The notes: generated by a model from the letters alone, not told the origin. 64,000 bases of DNA from Petrocella atlantisensis (GCF_900538275.1 NZ_LR130778.1:1116001-1180000); one strand, 5' to 3'; shown: positions 26,547 to 35,682, counted from the first letter of the stretch. Numbers and translations: made by a program.

Positions 26547-27125
26547 CTAGTTATTAAAATCTACAGTAGGGACTTCACTTGCGCCTTCACTGGCTTCAAA
26601 ATATTCTGCCGACTCAAAACCAAACATTCCGGCAAAAAAGTTCATAGGAAACTGCTTCGCAACACTGTTAAAGTTTCTGGCCACTGAATTGTAGTCCTGT
26701 CTTGCTACTGCAATTCTGTTTTCAGTCCCTGCCAGTTCATCCGCCAACTGCCTGAAATTGGCATCTGACTTTAGATCCGGATAGTTTTCAGATATTGCAA
26801 GCAACCTTGATAATGCCCCTGACAATTGTGCATCTGCTTCTGCTTGTTCGCCGACTGTTCCTGCCCCCATCATTCTTGCACGTGCATCCGCAATATTATC
26901 AAAAATTTCTTTTTCTTGGCTTGCGAATCCTTTAACTGTTTCAACCAAGTTTGGAATTAAGTCATTTCTTCTTTGTAGCTGATTATCTATCTGACTCAGA
27001 GACATATTCACTTCTTCATCTAATACGACTAAACTGTTGTATCTTGATACGACCGTACCACCTATGGCAAAGATGATTAAGACGATGACTGCTATAACGA
27101 TTAAAGCTATACTTCCTTTTTTCAT
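26547..27125 (-). CDS. lemA: LemA family protein
   Basis: A 192-aa protein with one N-terminal membrane helix (SIALIVIAVIVLIIFAIGG) and a long helical LemA domain: YNSLVVLDEEVNMSLSQIDNQL, RRNDLIPNLVETVKG, ELAGTENRIAVARQDYN, FPMNFFAGMFGF. The ATG at 27125 has AGAGGTG upstream; the 32 extra residues of the longer frame are unlike the family. LemA proteins form coiled coils at the membrane and commonly pair with a TPM protein, as here. Role not settled. Confidence 0.93.
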   Translation of the reverse strand: MKKGSIALIVIAVIVLIIFAIGGTVVSRYNSLVVLDEEVNMSLSQIDNQLQRRNDLIPNLVETVKGFASQEKEIFDNIADARARMMGAGTVGEQAEADAQLSGALSRLLAISENYPDLKSDANFRQLADELAGTENRIAVARQDYNSVARNFNSVAKQFPMNFFAGMFGFESAEYFEASEGASEVPTVDFNN

Positions 27126-27549
27126 ACTAACACCTCTTCTAATTGTCATTTTCATAATTGTTATAATGTTTACCATACGAATGCAAACATTACAACTTGA
27201 ATATCTTCTACATTGTACCACTAACCTTTACCTCTTACCATGACATAGTCATCGTTTTAATCATTTTTTAATTCTTTTTACTTGATTTTGACAATAAACG
27301 TCGTCCTAATATGCCACTTGAAATTGAAATTATTAATTTTTATAACGATATATTCCTTTACATTTTATGATTGGTTAAGGCGTCAAAACTAGGTTTTGAC
27401 GCCTTAACCATGACTTTATACATAATAATTATAGAATTTCTTTTGCCATCATGATATAATGTGAATATTACTATTAATGATAATGATTATGATTATCCAA
27501 GGTCGGTTTCTTATAATGAAATCATATTTAAATTGAAAGGACTGATTAC
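27126..27549. other. Intergenic region between divergent lemA and the heme-type membrane gene
   Basis: 424 bp with no supported gene. It holds the perfect hairpin repeat at 27373-27409 and a TATAAT at 27455-27460 that could serve the rightward genes; its -35 is weak. Confidence 0.5.
27373..27409. repeat. Copy 2 of the GGTTAAGG/TCAAAAC motif, perfect 17-bp palindrome
   Basis: GGTTAAGGCGTCAAAAC, loop TAG, then the exact complement. It lies between divergent genes, so it is not a terminator for either. It is the best conserved of four related copies in the window. Confidence 0.7.
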
Positions 27550-27921
27550 ATGTTGGGTTGGTTCAATGCTTTTTTATTATTCTTGCTCCTCTCCTTTCCG
27601 GTTGCTATTGAAGTGAACAAACGTTGGCTAAAAGGAAAGAATAAAAACTATAATCAATTCTTGAAAAAGGGTCGCAAGATGCATCCCTATGTCGGTGGTC
27701 TGTTAGTCCTGACCGGACTTATCCATGGCTATCTAAAACTGGGGCGTTTTGATTTCCATACCGGCTCATTGTTATTGATGGTTTTGGCACTCAACGGACT
27801 CCTCGGATTGCTTTACAAGCGTACTAAAAAAAGATCTTTTGCTAAGGTCCATCGATATATGGGTATTTTGATTGTTTTACTCTTCTTACTCCATTATCTG
27901 CGTCCATGGTATTTTATTTAG
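27550..27921 (+). CDS. Small four-helix membrane protein, probably heme-binding
   Basis: A 123-aa protein with four membrane helices. Histidines sit at helix edges (KMHPYVGG, LIHGYLKLG, VHRYMGIL, LLHYLRPW) in the spacing seen in b-type cytochromes and ferric-reductase-like membrane proteins. I cannot name the family. The ATG at 27550 follows GAAAGGACTGATTAC. The next gene, 44 bp away, encodes a cytochrome-b5-like lipoprotein, so the pair may form an extracytoplasmic electron-transfer module. Confidence 0.65.
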   Translation: MLGWFNAFLLFLLLSFPVAIEVNKRWLKGKNKNYNQFLKKGRKMHPYVGGLLVLTGLIHGYLKLGRFDFHTGSLLLMVLALNGLLGLLYKRTKKRSFAKVHRYMGILIVLLFLLHYLRPWYFI

Positions 27922-27965
27922 ACACTTTAAACAACCTATAAGTTTTTAAAGAAAGTGGTGATACT

Positions 27966-28373
27966 ATGAAATGGCTCCTAATAACTCTTATGGCATTAAC
28001 TTTGTCCCTTACCGGTTGTCAATCGGATGAGGCTAACAATTATGTACCAGTTGTGGAAGAAGAAATGCCTATTGAAGACGAACAAATTGTTGAGACAGAT
28101 GAACCCGAAATGGAAACCGATGAACTTATGGCTGATACAGATAGCATCGAGCTCACCTTAGAGGCCTTGGCTGCCTACAATGGAAAAGATGGTATGCCTG
28201 CTTATGTAGCACATAATAACATCATCTATGATGTATCAGATGTACCTCAATGGGCCAATGGTACCCATAACGGTCAGTTTGCTGGTACGGACCTAACGGG
28301 TATCATTGAAAAAGCACCTCATGGTGTAAAAAACCTTGAACTCGCAAAAAAAGTAGGCGTGATTATCGAATAA
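27966..28373 (+). CDS. Lipoprotein with cytochrome b5-like domain
   Basis: A 135-aa lipoprotein (lipobox LSLTGC near residue 18). An acidic spacer of 40 residues precedes a domain at 60-135: LTLEALAAYNGKDGMPAYVAHN, IYDVSDVPQWANGTHNGQFAG, DLTGIIEKAPHGV. This is the cytochrome b5-like heme/steroid-binding pattern seen in Clostridia; the His of THNG and PHGV are candidate heme ligands. It follows the four-helix membrane protein and is probably co-transcribed. Confidence 0.82.
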   Translation: MKWLLITLMALTLSLTGCQSDEANNYVPVVEEEMPIEDEQIVETDEPEMETDELMADTDSIELTLEALAAYNGKDGMPAYVAHNNIIYDVSDVPQWANGTHNGQFAGTDLTGIIEKAPHGVKNLELAKKVGVIIE

Positions 28374-28375
28374 CA

Positions 28376-28432
28376 CAATCTGTTTCCAGCACTTTACGGT
28401 CGAAGTTGGCTTATTATGGAATTACTCACCCT
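28376..28432 (+). repeat. Fragment related to the sequence next to element A
   Basis: TTTCCAGCACTT, then GTCGAAGTTGGCTT and TATGGAATTA, aligns without large gaps to 15969-16025 (TTCCAGGAACTT, GTCGATGTTGGCTT, TGTGGTATTA). Like that copy it lies at the 3' end of a rightward gene. Confidence 0.5.
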
Positions 28433-28455
28433 TAATCTTACCAAATTAAAAAAGA

Positions 28456-28481
28456 CAAGCGCATCTAGCGCTTGCCTTTTT
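28456..28481 (+). terminator. Terminator after the cytochrome b5-like gene
   Basis: CAAGCGC-ATCTA-GCGCTTG (28456-28474) followed by CCTTTTTTT. A typical rightward intrinsic terminator; an A-run on the other side would serve the convergent gene too. Confidence 0.85.
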
Positions 28482-28511
28482 TTATAATTAGTTACACAGT
28501 CCTCTTATGAA

Positions 28512-30608
28512 TTATATGCCAACTCTGTCCAGTTCCTTCAGATTATATTGTCGAATTAATTTCATCAACTTTATCGGATACTGAGGATCTGTTGCATATC
28601 CAGCACGTTTAATAGCCCATGCGCCCAAACTGCTTTGATACATCACATCTCTAAACGGTGCATATCGATCTGCGTTTAACAGTAAGCTCTTATGATCATT
28701 CCAACTCTCTTGAGCATTATTATAGGCTCTAAAATTGGCATCCACTCTATAGGTTACACCATTATAGACCTCCCACGTATTGGAAGTAACGGATCCATTT
28801 GTCGCCGAACCTTTTATGCCAAAGAGGTTATAAGAAAACTTGCCACTATATTTATCTTGTGGCACGCTTTGACCCCAACCTGTTTCTAATATGGCTTGAG
28901 CGGTTTGCAATGCCGCTGACATACCTGTGTTGTTCCAAGATGTCTTTGCCATACCGGATGAAAACGCTAAAAATTTGTCTTTTTCAATAATGGCTTTTGG
29001 ACCAAATGTTTTGTCCGTATATATTCTAAAATCTATGGTCTCTGATACTATCTTAGAACCATTGTAGTAGCCTTCAGCTCTAAGTGACACTTGTCCCTCA
29101 TCTGATGATGTTGGCTTAAATATCCATTCATCTGTTGTAGGAATATCTTGTCCAATAATCTTGGTCGACCCTGTACTTTTATTGGTTAGTATATAACTCA
29201 CTTTGTCCATCGTAACGTTGCTACTTACATTAAGCTTTGTTTCACTTGTTAGTACCTGATTTGGACCTACGCCTGAAAGTTGTAGCTTAGGGCTTCCATC
29301 GACTTTCACTTGTACATAAGCACTTTCTCGAACCGTTCCGCCGGCATCAATAACGCTGACTTTTAGCGCCTTATTGCCAGAAAAGCTTTCACCCGGAAAC
29401 CATCTATAACCACCATAAGGTAAGGTTGCCAATACCGTTTCCACACCGGTTCTCTCATCTTTAATCAGGTAAGTCGTCTCTCTTACATCAAAGTTTCTTG
29501 ATGCAAGCAATGTAACCGGCCTATTCACCGTCATACCCTCTGTAACACCAACTAAAGAAAGGTTCAAGTCAACTTGAATACTAAAACTATAGGGTGCACT
29601 ATAATAGACATTGCCCATAGCATCATAGGCCATCACTTTAACACTATAATTCCCTTCTTGAGATTTGGTAGGTGTCCAAGTGTAAGAACCATAAGGATCT
29701 TGTTCAATGACTGTGATTACTTTACCATTACCGAGGTTGGTAAGCTCATAGGTGATATGTTCCGCTATAAAATTAACATTCGGCTTAAGTACCACTGTTT
29801 TCTGAATGGTTTCACCATCAACAAGACCTTCTAGTACTATATTAGGCGTAACTGAAATATTTACGGGAACTGCATCTGCTGCTAAAAGTTTATTATATTT
29901 ATCATAGAGCGCAACGACCATGACTTTATTCCCATTATCTTCAAGAGAAGGCACATAGGTTAAGCTGTTTGAAACACTGGTCGTTCTACCAACAACAAAA
30001 CCGGTAGCTGTTTGTCGGTCTACGAGCAATAATCGAATCTCGCCAAGTGTCGCTTTGTAACGATCACCAAAAGTGAATGTTACCGCTGTTTTACCATGAA
30101 TCGATTGACCCGGTGACAGGGATGTTATGGCTACTTCATGGAAAGGTGCTTTTACAGATGTTTTACTTGAATCTACACGAACCTCCCTTGTCTCATTAAC
30201 CCACTCAATACCGATGCCAAAGGCATTGCTGATAAGTCTTAGTGGTACATAAGTACGGTCACCTACAATTAAAGGTGCTACGTCGCTCACCTGATAAGAG
30301 GCGCCTTGGTTGTAGCCTACTAGTGCACTACCGATCTTGAGAAAAACACTTTGATCCCCTTTAATAACCTCAACTGTTCTGTTCGTAGGATCCCAATTGA
30401 CGGTTGCGCCAATTTCCTCTGTAACAAAACGTATAGGTACCATGGTTCTTCCATTTTGAATAATCGGTGTGGACAACTGAGTTATGTCTTTTCCATCTAC
30501 AACCAAACGAATATCTTGGGCATGACCATCAATGGTCATTAAACTTGATGAGACTATGTATAATGCAGATAAGGTAAGACTTAGTATAATATTTCTAATT
30601 AACTTCAT
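28512..30608 (-). CDS. Secreted glucosaminidase-type autolysin with copper amine oxidase N-domain
   Basis: A 698-aa exported protein. After a signal peptide (cleavage near residue 30) a copper-amine-oxidase N-terminal/stalk domain spans 32-155 (NGRTMVPIRFVTEEIGATVNWD, GDRTYVPLRLISNAFGI). Four tandem Ig-like repeats of about 95 residues follow, to about 530. The C-terminal 160 residues are a mannosyl-glycoprotein endo-beta-N-acetylglucosaminidase/FlgJ-type domain, with the catalytic Glu in AQAILETGWGQS and NLFGIKG. It probably cleaves peptidoglycan in the wall. It stands alone. Confidence 0.9.
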   Translation of the reverse strand: MKLIRNIILSLTLSALYIVSSSLMTIDGHAQDIRLVVDGKDITQLSTPIIQNGRTMVPIRFVTEEIGATVNWDPTNRTVEVIKGDQSVFLKIGSALVGYNQGASYQVSDVAPLIVGDRTYVPLRLISNAFGIGIEWVNETREVRVDSSKTSVKAPFHEVAITSLSPGQSIHGKTAVTFTFGDRYKATLGEIRLLLVDRQTATGFVVGRTTSVSNSLTYVPSLEDNGNKVMVVALYDKYNKLLAADAVPVNISVTPNIVLEGLVDGETIQKTVVLKPNVNFIAEHITYELTNLGNGKVITVIEQDPYGSYTWTPTKSQEGNYSVKVMAYDAMGNVYYSAPYSFSIQVDLNLSLVGVTEGMTVNRPVTLLASRNFDVRETTYLIKDERTGVETVLATLPYGGYRWFPGESFSGNKALKVSVIDAGGTVRESAYVQVKVDGSPKLQLSGVGPNQVLTSETKLNVSSNVTMDKVSYILTNKSTGSTKIIGQDIPTTDEWIFKPTSSDEGQVSLRAEGYYNGSKIVSETIDFRIYTDKTFGPKAIIEKDKFLAFSSGMAKTSWNNTGMSAALQTAQAILETGWGQSVPQDKYSGKFSYNLFGIKGSATNGSVTSNTWEVYNGVTYRVDANFRAYNNAQESWNDHKSLLLNADRYAPFRDVMYQSSLGAWAIKRAGYATDPQYPIKLMKLIRQYNLKELDRVGI

Positions 30609-30888
30609 GTGAAAACCTCCTTCGACCCATCGGTCACAACCATTATATCAGATATGTTTACCCTCTATCTAGATATGAATGATTTTGTAACCCTATTGTC
30701 ATAAGTCTTCCATACACGTATGCAGAACACACGTAATATGATTGTTTCTTGTCACAATAAAAATATCATAGACGCTTTACGATTTTCTATAAATATATTT
30801 TTAATAATATATTTATACATTATTAATAGGAACTTATAGCTTGTTCTGATATACTCAAAGCATTATTAATGACGATAGGAGTACGTGT

Positions 30889-31572
30889 ATGGAATTTCAT
30901 GAAATATTGCAGATGAACATGGGTAATAAGAATCTTGATGTCCTAAAAAATATAGATTTTATAGAAAATATTAAAGAGTTTGGGATTATGCAACAACTGT
31001 ATCGAGCTGCTATAAAAGAGGTACGTACTAAGTTAGAAATATTGGATGAAGAATTTCAGATCAAATACGACCATAGCCCTATTCATCATATTGAATATAG
31101 GCTTAAGTCGCCTCAAAGCATCATGGATAAGCTCATTCAAAAAGATGTGGAAATCAGCACCCAAAGTATATGGAACAACCTATCGGATGTCGCCGGTATT
31201 CGTGTTATTTGCAACTACATCAGTGACATCGATAAAATAGCCGCTTTTTTAGTCCGACAAGACGATATCACCTTGATTCGACGCAATGACTATATTGAAA
31301 ACCCAAAACCAAATGGGTACAGAAGTCTTCATCTCATTGTAGCAGTGCCCATATTCTTATCCGACTCGACAAAGCATGTGAAGGTTGAGGTTCAGATTCG
31401 AACCATCGCTATGGATTTCTGGGCCAGTCTAGAACATAAACTGAAATATAAAACCCAGGATGAGGTCTCTAAAGTTATTCGTGACCGATTATTTGATTGT
31501 GCTCGTTCTATAACCCAATTAGACTTAGAAATGCAATCTATCTACGAAGCCATAAAGGCCGACCAAGAATAA
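30889..31572 (+). CDS. Small alarmone (ppGpp) synthetase, RelA/SpoT domain
   Basis: A 227-aa single-domain GTP pyrophosphokinase of the RelQ type, making (p)ppGpp from ATP and GTP/GDP. Motifs are SPIHHIEYRLKSPQSIMDKL, DVAGIRVICNY, the G-loop region RNDYIENPKPNGYRSLHLIV and EVQIRTIAMDFWASLEHKLKYK. There is no hydrolase (HD), TGS or ACT domain, so it is synthesis-only. Its length fits small alarmone synthetases. Its own strong terminator follows. Confidence 0.92.
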   Translation: MEFHEILQMNMGNKNLDVLKNIDFIENIKEFGIMQQLYRAAIKEVRTKLEILDEEFQIKYDHSPIHHIEYRLKSPQSIMDKLIQKDVEISTQSIWNNLSDVAGIRVICNYISDIDKIAAFLVRQDDITLIRRNDYIENPKPNGYRSLHLIVAVPIFLSDSTKHVKVEVQIRTIAMDFWASLEHKLKYKTQDEVSKVIRDRLFDCARSITQLDLEMQSIYEAIKADQE

Positions 31573-31610
31573 TAGCCTCCAAGTAAGCTACAAAATTTCA
31601 AGCAATATAA

Positions 31611-31661
31611 ACAAATCAAGCGCATCCAAATATTTTCTATATTTGGATGCGCTTGATTTGT
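31611..31661. terminator. Very strong bidirectional terminator
   Basis: A perfect 23-bp stem (arms 31611-31633 and 31639-31661) with a 5-nt loop lies between the convergent alarmone synthetase and aldo-keto reductase genes. A core CAAGCGCATC is shared with the terminator at 28456. Confidence 0.85.
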
Positions 31662-31681
31662 TTATATTCATTTATCCTTAG

Positions 31682-32599
31682 TTAAGGTAGTATGTTGCCG
31701 GCTGCTCGGTAGATCTCATACCATTCCTCACGGGTCAGTGTGATGGTGTCTGCTTCACTTATTTGGCGAAGTCTTTTATGATTTGTAGTGCCAACTATGG
31801 TTTGAATCTTAGCTGGATGTCTTGAAATCCATGCAACTGCTATCGCCGAATCTGAGACCTTATAGCGCTCTGCTAATCGATCAATGACAGCATTGAGTTC
31901 AGGAAATTTTTCTTTGTTTAGAAATACGCCATCAAAGAAACCATACTGAAATGGTGACCAAGCCTGTATCGTAATATTGTGAAGCCTACAATACTCTAAA
32001 ATACCACCATCATGGTCAATAGAGGACGTGACCTTCATATTGACATTCAATCCGGCATCCACCATGCCTGTATGCATAATACCAAACTGAAGTTGATTGA
32101 ATAAAAGAGGTTGGTGAAGTGCACTTTCTAATAGCGCCATCTGCATAGGGTTCTGGTTACTCACACCAAAGTGTCTAACCTTACCGCTGTCATATAAGTA
32201 ATCAAATGCTTCTGCTACTTCTTCAGGTTCAAACAGAGTGTCCGGTCTATGTAACAACAAGATATCCAAGTAATCTGTATTCAAACGTTTTAAAATACCA
32301 TCCACAGATTGGAGAATATGGTCTTTAGAAAAATCAAAAAATCCTTTTCTTATACCACACTTGGATTGAAGTATCATCTTTTCTCTACTTAACGCGCTCA
32401 TAGAAACCGCCTCTGAAAAAAGGGTTTCTGATTTACCGCCTCCATATATATCTGCGTGATCAAAAAAATTAATACCGAGTTCCATAGATGTATTGATAAG
32501 GTGATTGGCATCCTTCTTGGTTAGTTCTACTATTCGCATACAACCCAATCCAATTTGAGGGATAGAAATTTTATCGCCAGATACATGTAACTTTTTCAT
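31682..32599 (-). CDS. Aldo/keto reductase
   Basis: A 305-aa NAD(P)H-dependent oxidoreductase with a TIM-barrel fold. The catalytic tetrad is visible: Asp and Tyr in INFFDHADIYGGG, Lys in ILQSKCGI, His in LLHRPD. The C-terminal cofactor site has IAVAWISRHPAKIQTIVGT. It resembles the YdhF branch. The substrate is unknown. No ferredoxin domain is attached. It is divergent from the MATE gene. Confidence 0.93.
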   Translation of the reverse strand: MKKLHVSGDKISIPQIGLGCMRIVELTKKDANHLINTSMELGINFFDHADIYGGGKSETLFSEAVSMSALSREKMILQSKCGIRKGFFDFSKDHILQSVDGILKRLNTDYLDILLLHRPDTLFEPEEVAEAFDYLYDSGKVRHFGVSNQNPMQMALLESALHQPLLFNQLQFGIMHTGMVDAGLNVNMKVTSSIDHDGGILEYCRLHNITIQAWSPFQYGFFDGVFLNKEKFPELNAVIDRLAERYKVSDSAIAVAWISRHPAKIQTIVGTTNHKRLRQISEADTITLTREEWYEIYRAAGNILP

Positions 32600-32664
32600 A
32601 GCACCACGCCTTCCTTTTTCAATCTACATGAATAGTTGTCAAAAAGTTTCGATTGTTTGTTTTG

Positions 32665-32692
32665 TTGACATATATCGATAATCAAGTATAAT
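32665..32692 (+). promoter_or_regulatory. Sigma-A promoter of the MATE exporter gene
   Basis: TTGACA (32665-32670), 16-bp spacer, TATAAT (32687-32692): full consensus boxes. The leader of about 100 nt contains copy 3 of the hairpin repeat. Confidence 0.85.
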
Positions 32693-32738
32693 TCAAGTTA
32701 CAAAAGATTCAACACCAAAATAAATATATCAGATATAT

Positions 32739-32774
32739 GGTTAAGGTTTCAAAACTATTTAGACCCTTTAACCA
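32739..32774 (+). repeat. Copy 3 of the GGTTAAGG/TCAAAACTA hairpin motif
   Basis: GGTTAAGGTTTCAAAACTA, then CCCTTTAACC, an imperfect hairpin in the 5' leader 27 bp before the MATE start. It keeps the outer arms of copy 2 but not its perfect centre. Confidence 0.55.
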
Positions 32775-32800
32775 TTTATGAAGATTTACAGGAGTCTATC

Positions 32801-34129
32801 ATGGTAAAAAAGGTAACCTTATTGAGCTTAGCTATTCCCATATTTTTCGAGGTCATACTCTTTATGACCCTTGGTGTTGTTGACACTTTAATGCTAAGCC
32901 GTATATCCGACCAAGCTGCAGGAGCCGTTGGCATCGCTAATCAGTTGATTAATTTTACCAATATCATATTTACAATTATAAGCGTTGGCGCTGCCATATT
33001 AATTGCTCAGTTCATCGGTGCAAAAAAATGGGTGGATTGCCATATGACCATCATGGTCGCTTATGTAGTGCTCACCATCATAGGGGCGATTTGCTCTATT
33101 GGTCTTTTTTTCTTTGGTCCGGACCTTTTGATTCTTATTGGGATTACACCCGGTCTCATGGGTTATGCCAGTGATTATATACGTATCGTAGGTATCTTCA
33201 TGTTTCTTCAGGCTTTCTTAAATATTTCCACTGTTACCATGCGAAGTTATGGTTACAGCAAGCAAACGCTCTATATAACCGCTACGATGAATATTATTAA
33301 CATCATTGGTGACTATGCCTTGCTTTTTGGTGCTTTTGGTTTGCCTGCTCTTGGCGCAGCCGGTGTTGCCATTGCAACTTCCATCAGTCGATTGATTGCT
33401 GTTATTTTGTCTACAATTTTTGTATTTAAGAACATAGTACCTCTATCTGCCATAACTTATATTAAGAACTTCCCCAAACATATACTAAGACTATTATTAA
33501 AACTAGGTTTTCCAGCAGCTCTTGAAAACCTCTCTTATAATGTCAGTCAGATTGTCATCACCGGTATCGTGTTGGTCTATCTTGGCGAAGAAATGTCCAT
33601 CGTACGGACTTATGTTGGCAGCATCGTCACCTTTGCTCTAATCGTTACCATTGCCATTAGCCAAGCCAATCAGATCATCATCGGTCGTCTTATTGGTGAA
33701 GGTCTGATGGATGAGGCTTATCATGTCTGTATCAAGAATTTTAGGATTGCTTTTTATGTTATGTGTGGCATCGGTGTTATTTTTTATTTCTTTGGTGGCC
33801 AACTCATGCGCATCTTTTCTGATAACCCGAGTATCATAGAGTGGGGGATGATTATTCTCGCACTTGATGCCTTTTTAGAGCTGGGACGCATCTTCAACAT
33901 CGTTTTCATCAGCGGTCTTCGTGGCGCCGGTGATGTTATTTTCTCCGTTGTCATCGGTCTCGTTTTTATGTGGGGCATTGCCGCTGCCGGTGCTTATGTT
34001 TTTGTCGTCATCTTTGATTGGGGTCTTCCGGGCGTATGGCTTGCCTTATTATTGGATGAATGGGTTCGAGGCATCTTGAATTTTTTGAGATGGCACAACA
34101 AAAAATGGGTCACAAAAGCATTGGTTTAA
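32801..34129 (+). CDS. MATE family efflux transporter
   Basis: A 442-aa, 12-helix exporter of the MATE/NorM family. Marks include PIFFEVILFMTLGVVDTLMLSRISD near the start and SGLRGAGDVIFSVVIGLVFMWG in the second half, with two similar six-helix halves. It expels cationic drugs or metabolites in exchange for sodium or protons; the substrate is unknown. TTACAGGAG lies before the ATG. Transcribed from a strong promoter with a hairpin-bearing leader. Confidence 0.93.
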   Translation: MVKKVTLLSLAIPIFFEVILFMTLGVVDTLMLSRISDQAAGAVGIANQLINFTNIIFTIISVGAAILIAQFIGAKKWVDCHMTIMVAYVVLTIIGAICSIGLFFFGPDLLILIGITPGLMGYASDYIRIVGIFMFLQAFLNISTVTMRSYGYSKQTLYITATMNIINIIGDYALLFGAFGLPALGAAGVAIATSISRLIAVILSTIFVFKNIVPLSAITYIKNFPKHILRLLLKLGFPAALENLSYNVSQIVITGIVLVYLGEEMSIVRTYVGSIVTFALIVTIAISQANQIIIGRLIGEGLMDEAYHVCIKNFRIAFYVMCGIGVIFYFFGGQLMRIFSDNPSIIEWGMIILALDAFLELGRIFNIVFISGLRGAGDVIFSVVIGLVFMWGIAAAGAYVFVVIFDWGLPGVWLALLLDEWVRGILNFLRWHNKKWVTKALV

Positions 34130-34137
34130 CGCCTTCT

Positions 34138-34755
34138 TTAGCGAATAAAGTTCGTAGCAATGCGTTTTTCTCGCACAGGTGCTTCTATGCCTGCTGCTTT
34201 TCCGGCCTCTAGACACTTCAGTAACCATACCATATTTTTCCCAAGGGTTCTCATAATCTGCATACCCTCTAAGTCTTGTTTTACTTGATCTGGCGTGTTG
34301 CCATGTACCATATTCCAGTATTGAGACGGTACCATAGGCATATTGCTAATAGCAAAATATTTATTCAACTGATCCAGTGCTGCCGTGGAACCGCCTCTTC
34401 TACAGCTGACTATTGCTGCACCCGGTTTATGAGCATGAACCCTGCCTGCATAGAAAAATCGGTCAAGAAAAGATGTTATAGCACCGGAGGCACCTGCATA
34501 ATGGACCGGTGAACCAAAAACATAAGCATCGGCTGATTCTGATTTCTCTAGAATTCGATTGACGATATCATCATCAAAAATACATCGGTTGTTGGCACAT
34601 TTGCCACAGCCTGTACAACCACGAATCGGCGACTGCCCCAAATGGACCATCTCCACTTCTATGTCAGCACCCACCAATTCTTTTTCCACCTCTTTTAACG
34701 CGGTATAAGTACAGCCCTCCTTATGAGGACTTCCATTAATCATTAATACTTTCAT
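34138..34755 (-). CDS. Flavodoxin-like NAD(P)H-dependent oxidoreductase
   Basis: A 205-aa FMN-binding reductase. The FMN phosphate loop is MINGSPHKEGCTYTAL and the second FMN site GSPVHYAGASGAITSFLDR. A CTGCGKCANNRC segment at residues 47-58 is the cysteine cluster seen in iron-sulfur flavoproteins and may bind an Fe-S centre, though spacing is compatible with either. It could reduce quinones, nitro compounds or metals. It ends 8 bp from the MATE stop on the other strand. Confidence 0.88.
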   Translation of the reverse strand: MKVLMINGSPHKEGCTYTALKEVEKELVGADIEVEMVHLGQSPIRGCTGCGKCANNRCIFDDDIVNRILEKSESADAYVFGSPVHYAGASGAITSFLDRFFYAGRVHAHKPGAAIVSCRRGGSTAALDQLNKYFAISNMPMVPSQYWNMVHGNTPDQVKQDLEGMQIMRTLGKNMVWLLKCLEAGKAAGIEAPVREKRIATNFIR

Positions 34756-34827
34756 CGCTACCTCCTAGTATAATTACAATAGTCTGGTTTATTTGTTTTA
34801 CCATCTGATTATATCATATATTGTTAA

Positions 34828-34851
34828 TGCATGGATGCACCAACTGGAGAA
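34828..34851 (-). repeat. Degenerate fragment of structured element A
   Basis: On the minus strand CTCCAGTTGGTGC is joined directly to ATCCATGCA. In element A these pieces (15906-15918 and 15946-15953) are separated by 27 bp ending in the same TGC. The copy looks like a deletion between short repeats. Confidence 0.5.
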
Positions 34852-34853
34852 CT

Positions 34854-34888
34854 AAAAAAAGCCTCTAAGCTTTTATCCACTTAGAGGC
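34854..34888 (-). terminator. Terminator of the amino acid ABC operon
   Basis: GCCTCTAAG (34861-34869) pairs with CTTAGAGGC (34880-34888). Reading leftward the stem is followed by a run of seven T, 23 bp after the ATPase stop. Confidence 0.88.
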
Positions 34889-34911
34889 CTCGTTAATATA
34901 TTTTTACTATC

Positions 34912-35670
34912 CTATTGATACCCTTTAATAAATGCCTTCGTCCTATCACTTTTAGGATTACCAAATACTTCCTCCGGTGTACCTTCTTCAGCAATAACAC
35001 CTTCATCCATAAAAATAACATGGTTGGCCACTTCTTTCGCAAAATTCATCTCATGGGTTACAATCACCATGGTCATATGCTCCTTAGCCAATGATTTAAT
35101 AACTTTAAGCACCTCACTGGTCAGCTCAGGATCAAGAGCAGATGTTGGTTCATCAAAAAAAAGCACTTTTGGATTCAAGGCCAGAGCCCTTGCTATAGAC
35201 ACCCTTTGTTGTTGCCCACCTGAAAGCTGAAAAGGATAAGCATTTTCTTTTTCTGATAAACCCATTTTTGCAAGCAGTTTCCGACCAATATCATATGCTT
35301 CTTCTTTACTTTTATTCTGAGTATGTATTAAAGCATCGGTCACGTTCTTAATCACTGAGAAATGTGGAAATAAATTAAAGTCTTGAAAAACAAGACCGAA
35401 ATAGCTACGAATCTTTTTGAGCTCCGCGCCAGTAACCTTATGAGGCGTGCCATCCTTATCTGAATTAAACGCCGATTCGCCCAGATATAGAATGTCACCT
35501 GCATCAATGGACTCTAACATAGTCGCACACCTGAGCAGAGTTGACTTTCCAGAGCCGGAGGGACCTATAATGGCTACCACTTCCCCTTGCTCGACTTTTA
35601 GAGATATGTTCTTAATGACTTGAAGGTCACCAAAGCTTTTCTTAAGCTGTCTTATTTCAAGTAAACTCAT
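34912..35670 (-). CDS. Polar amino acid ABC transporter ATP-binding protein (GlnQ-like)
   Basis: A 252-aa ATPase that powers uptake. Walker A is GPSGSGKST (near residue 37), the Q-loop is FQDFNLFPH, the signature LSGGQQQR, Walker [15 protein letters not shown], switch His in VTHEM. It belongs to the polar amino acid branch (GlnQ/HisP). It is the last gene of a three-gene operon with its permease 12 bp upstream and the binding protein before that. Confidence 0.94.
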   Translation of the reverse strand: MSLLEIRQLKKSFGDLQVIKNISLKVEQGEVVAIIGPSGSGKSTLLRCATMLESIDAGDILYLGESAFNSDKDGTPHKVTGAELKKIRSYFGLVFQDFNLFPHFSVIKNVTDALIHTQNKSKEEAYDIGRKLLAKMGLSEKENAYPFQLSGGQQQRVSIARALALNPKVLFFDEPTSALDPELTSEVLKVIKSLAKEHMTMVIVTHEMNFAKEVANHVIFMDEGVIAEEGTPEEVFGNPKSDRTKAFIKGYQ

Positions 35671-35682
35671 ACGATGACCCCC

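Noticed and set aside
34138-34755. Flavodoxin-like gene as part of the MATE operon
   Set aside because: It is on the opposite strand, convergent with the MATE gene, so the two cannot share a transcript.
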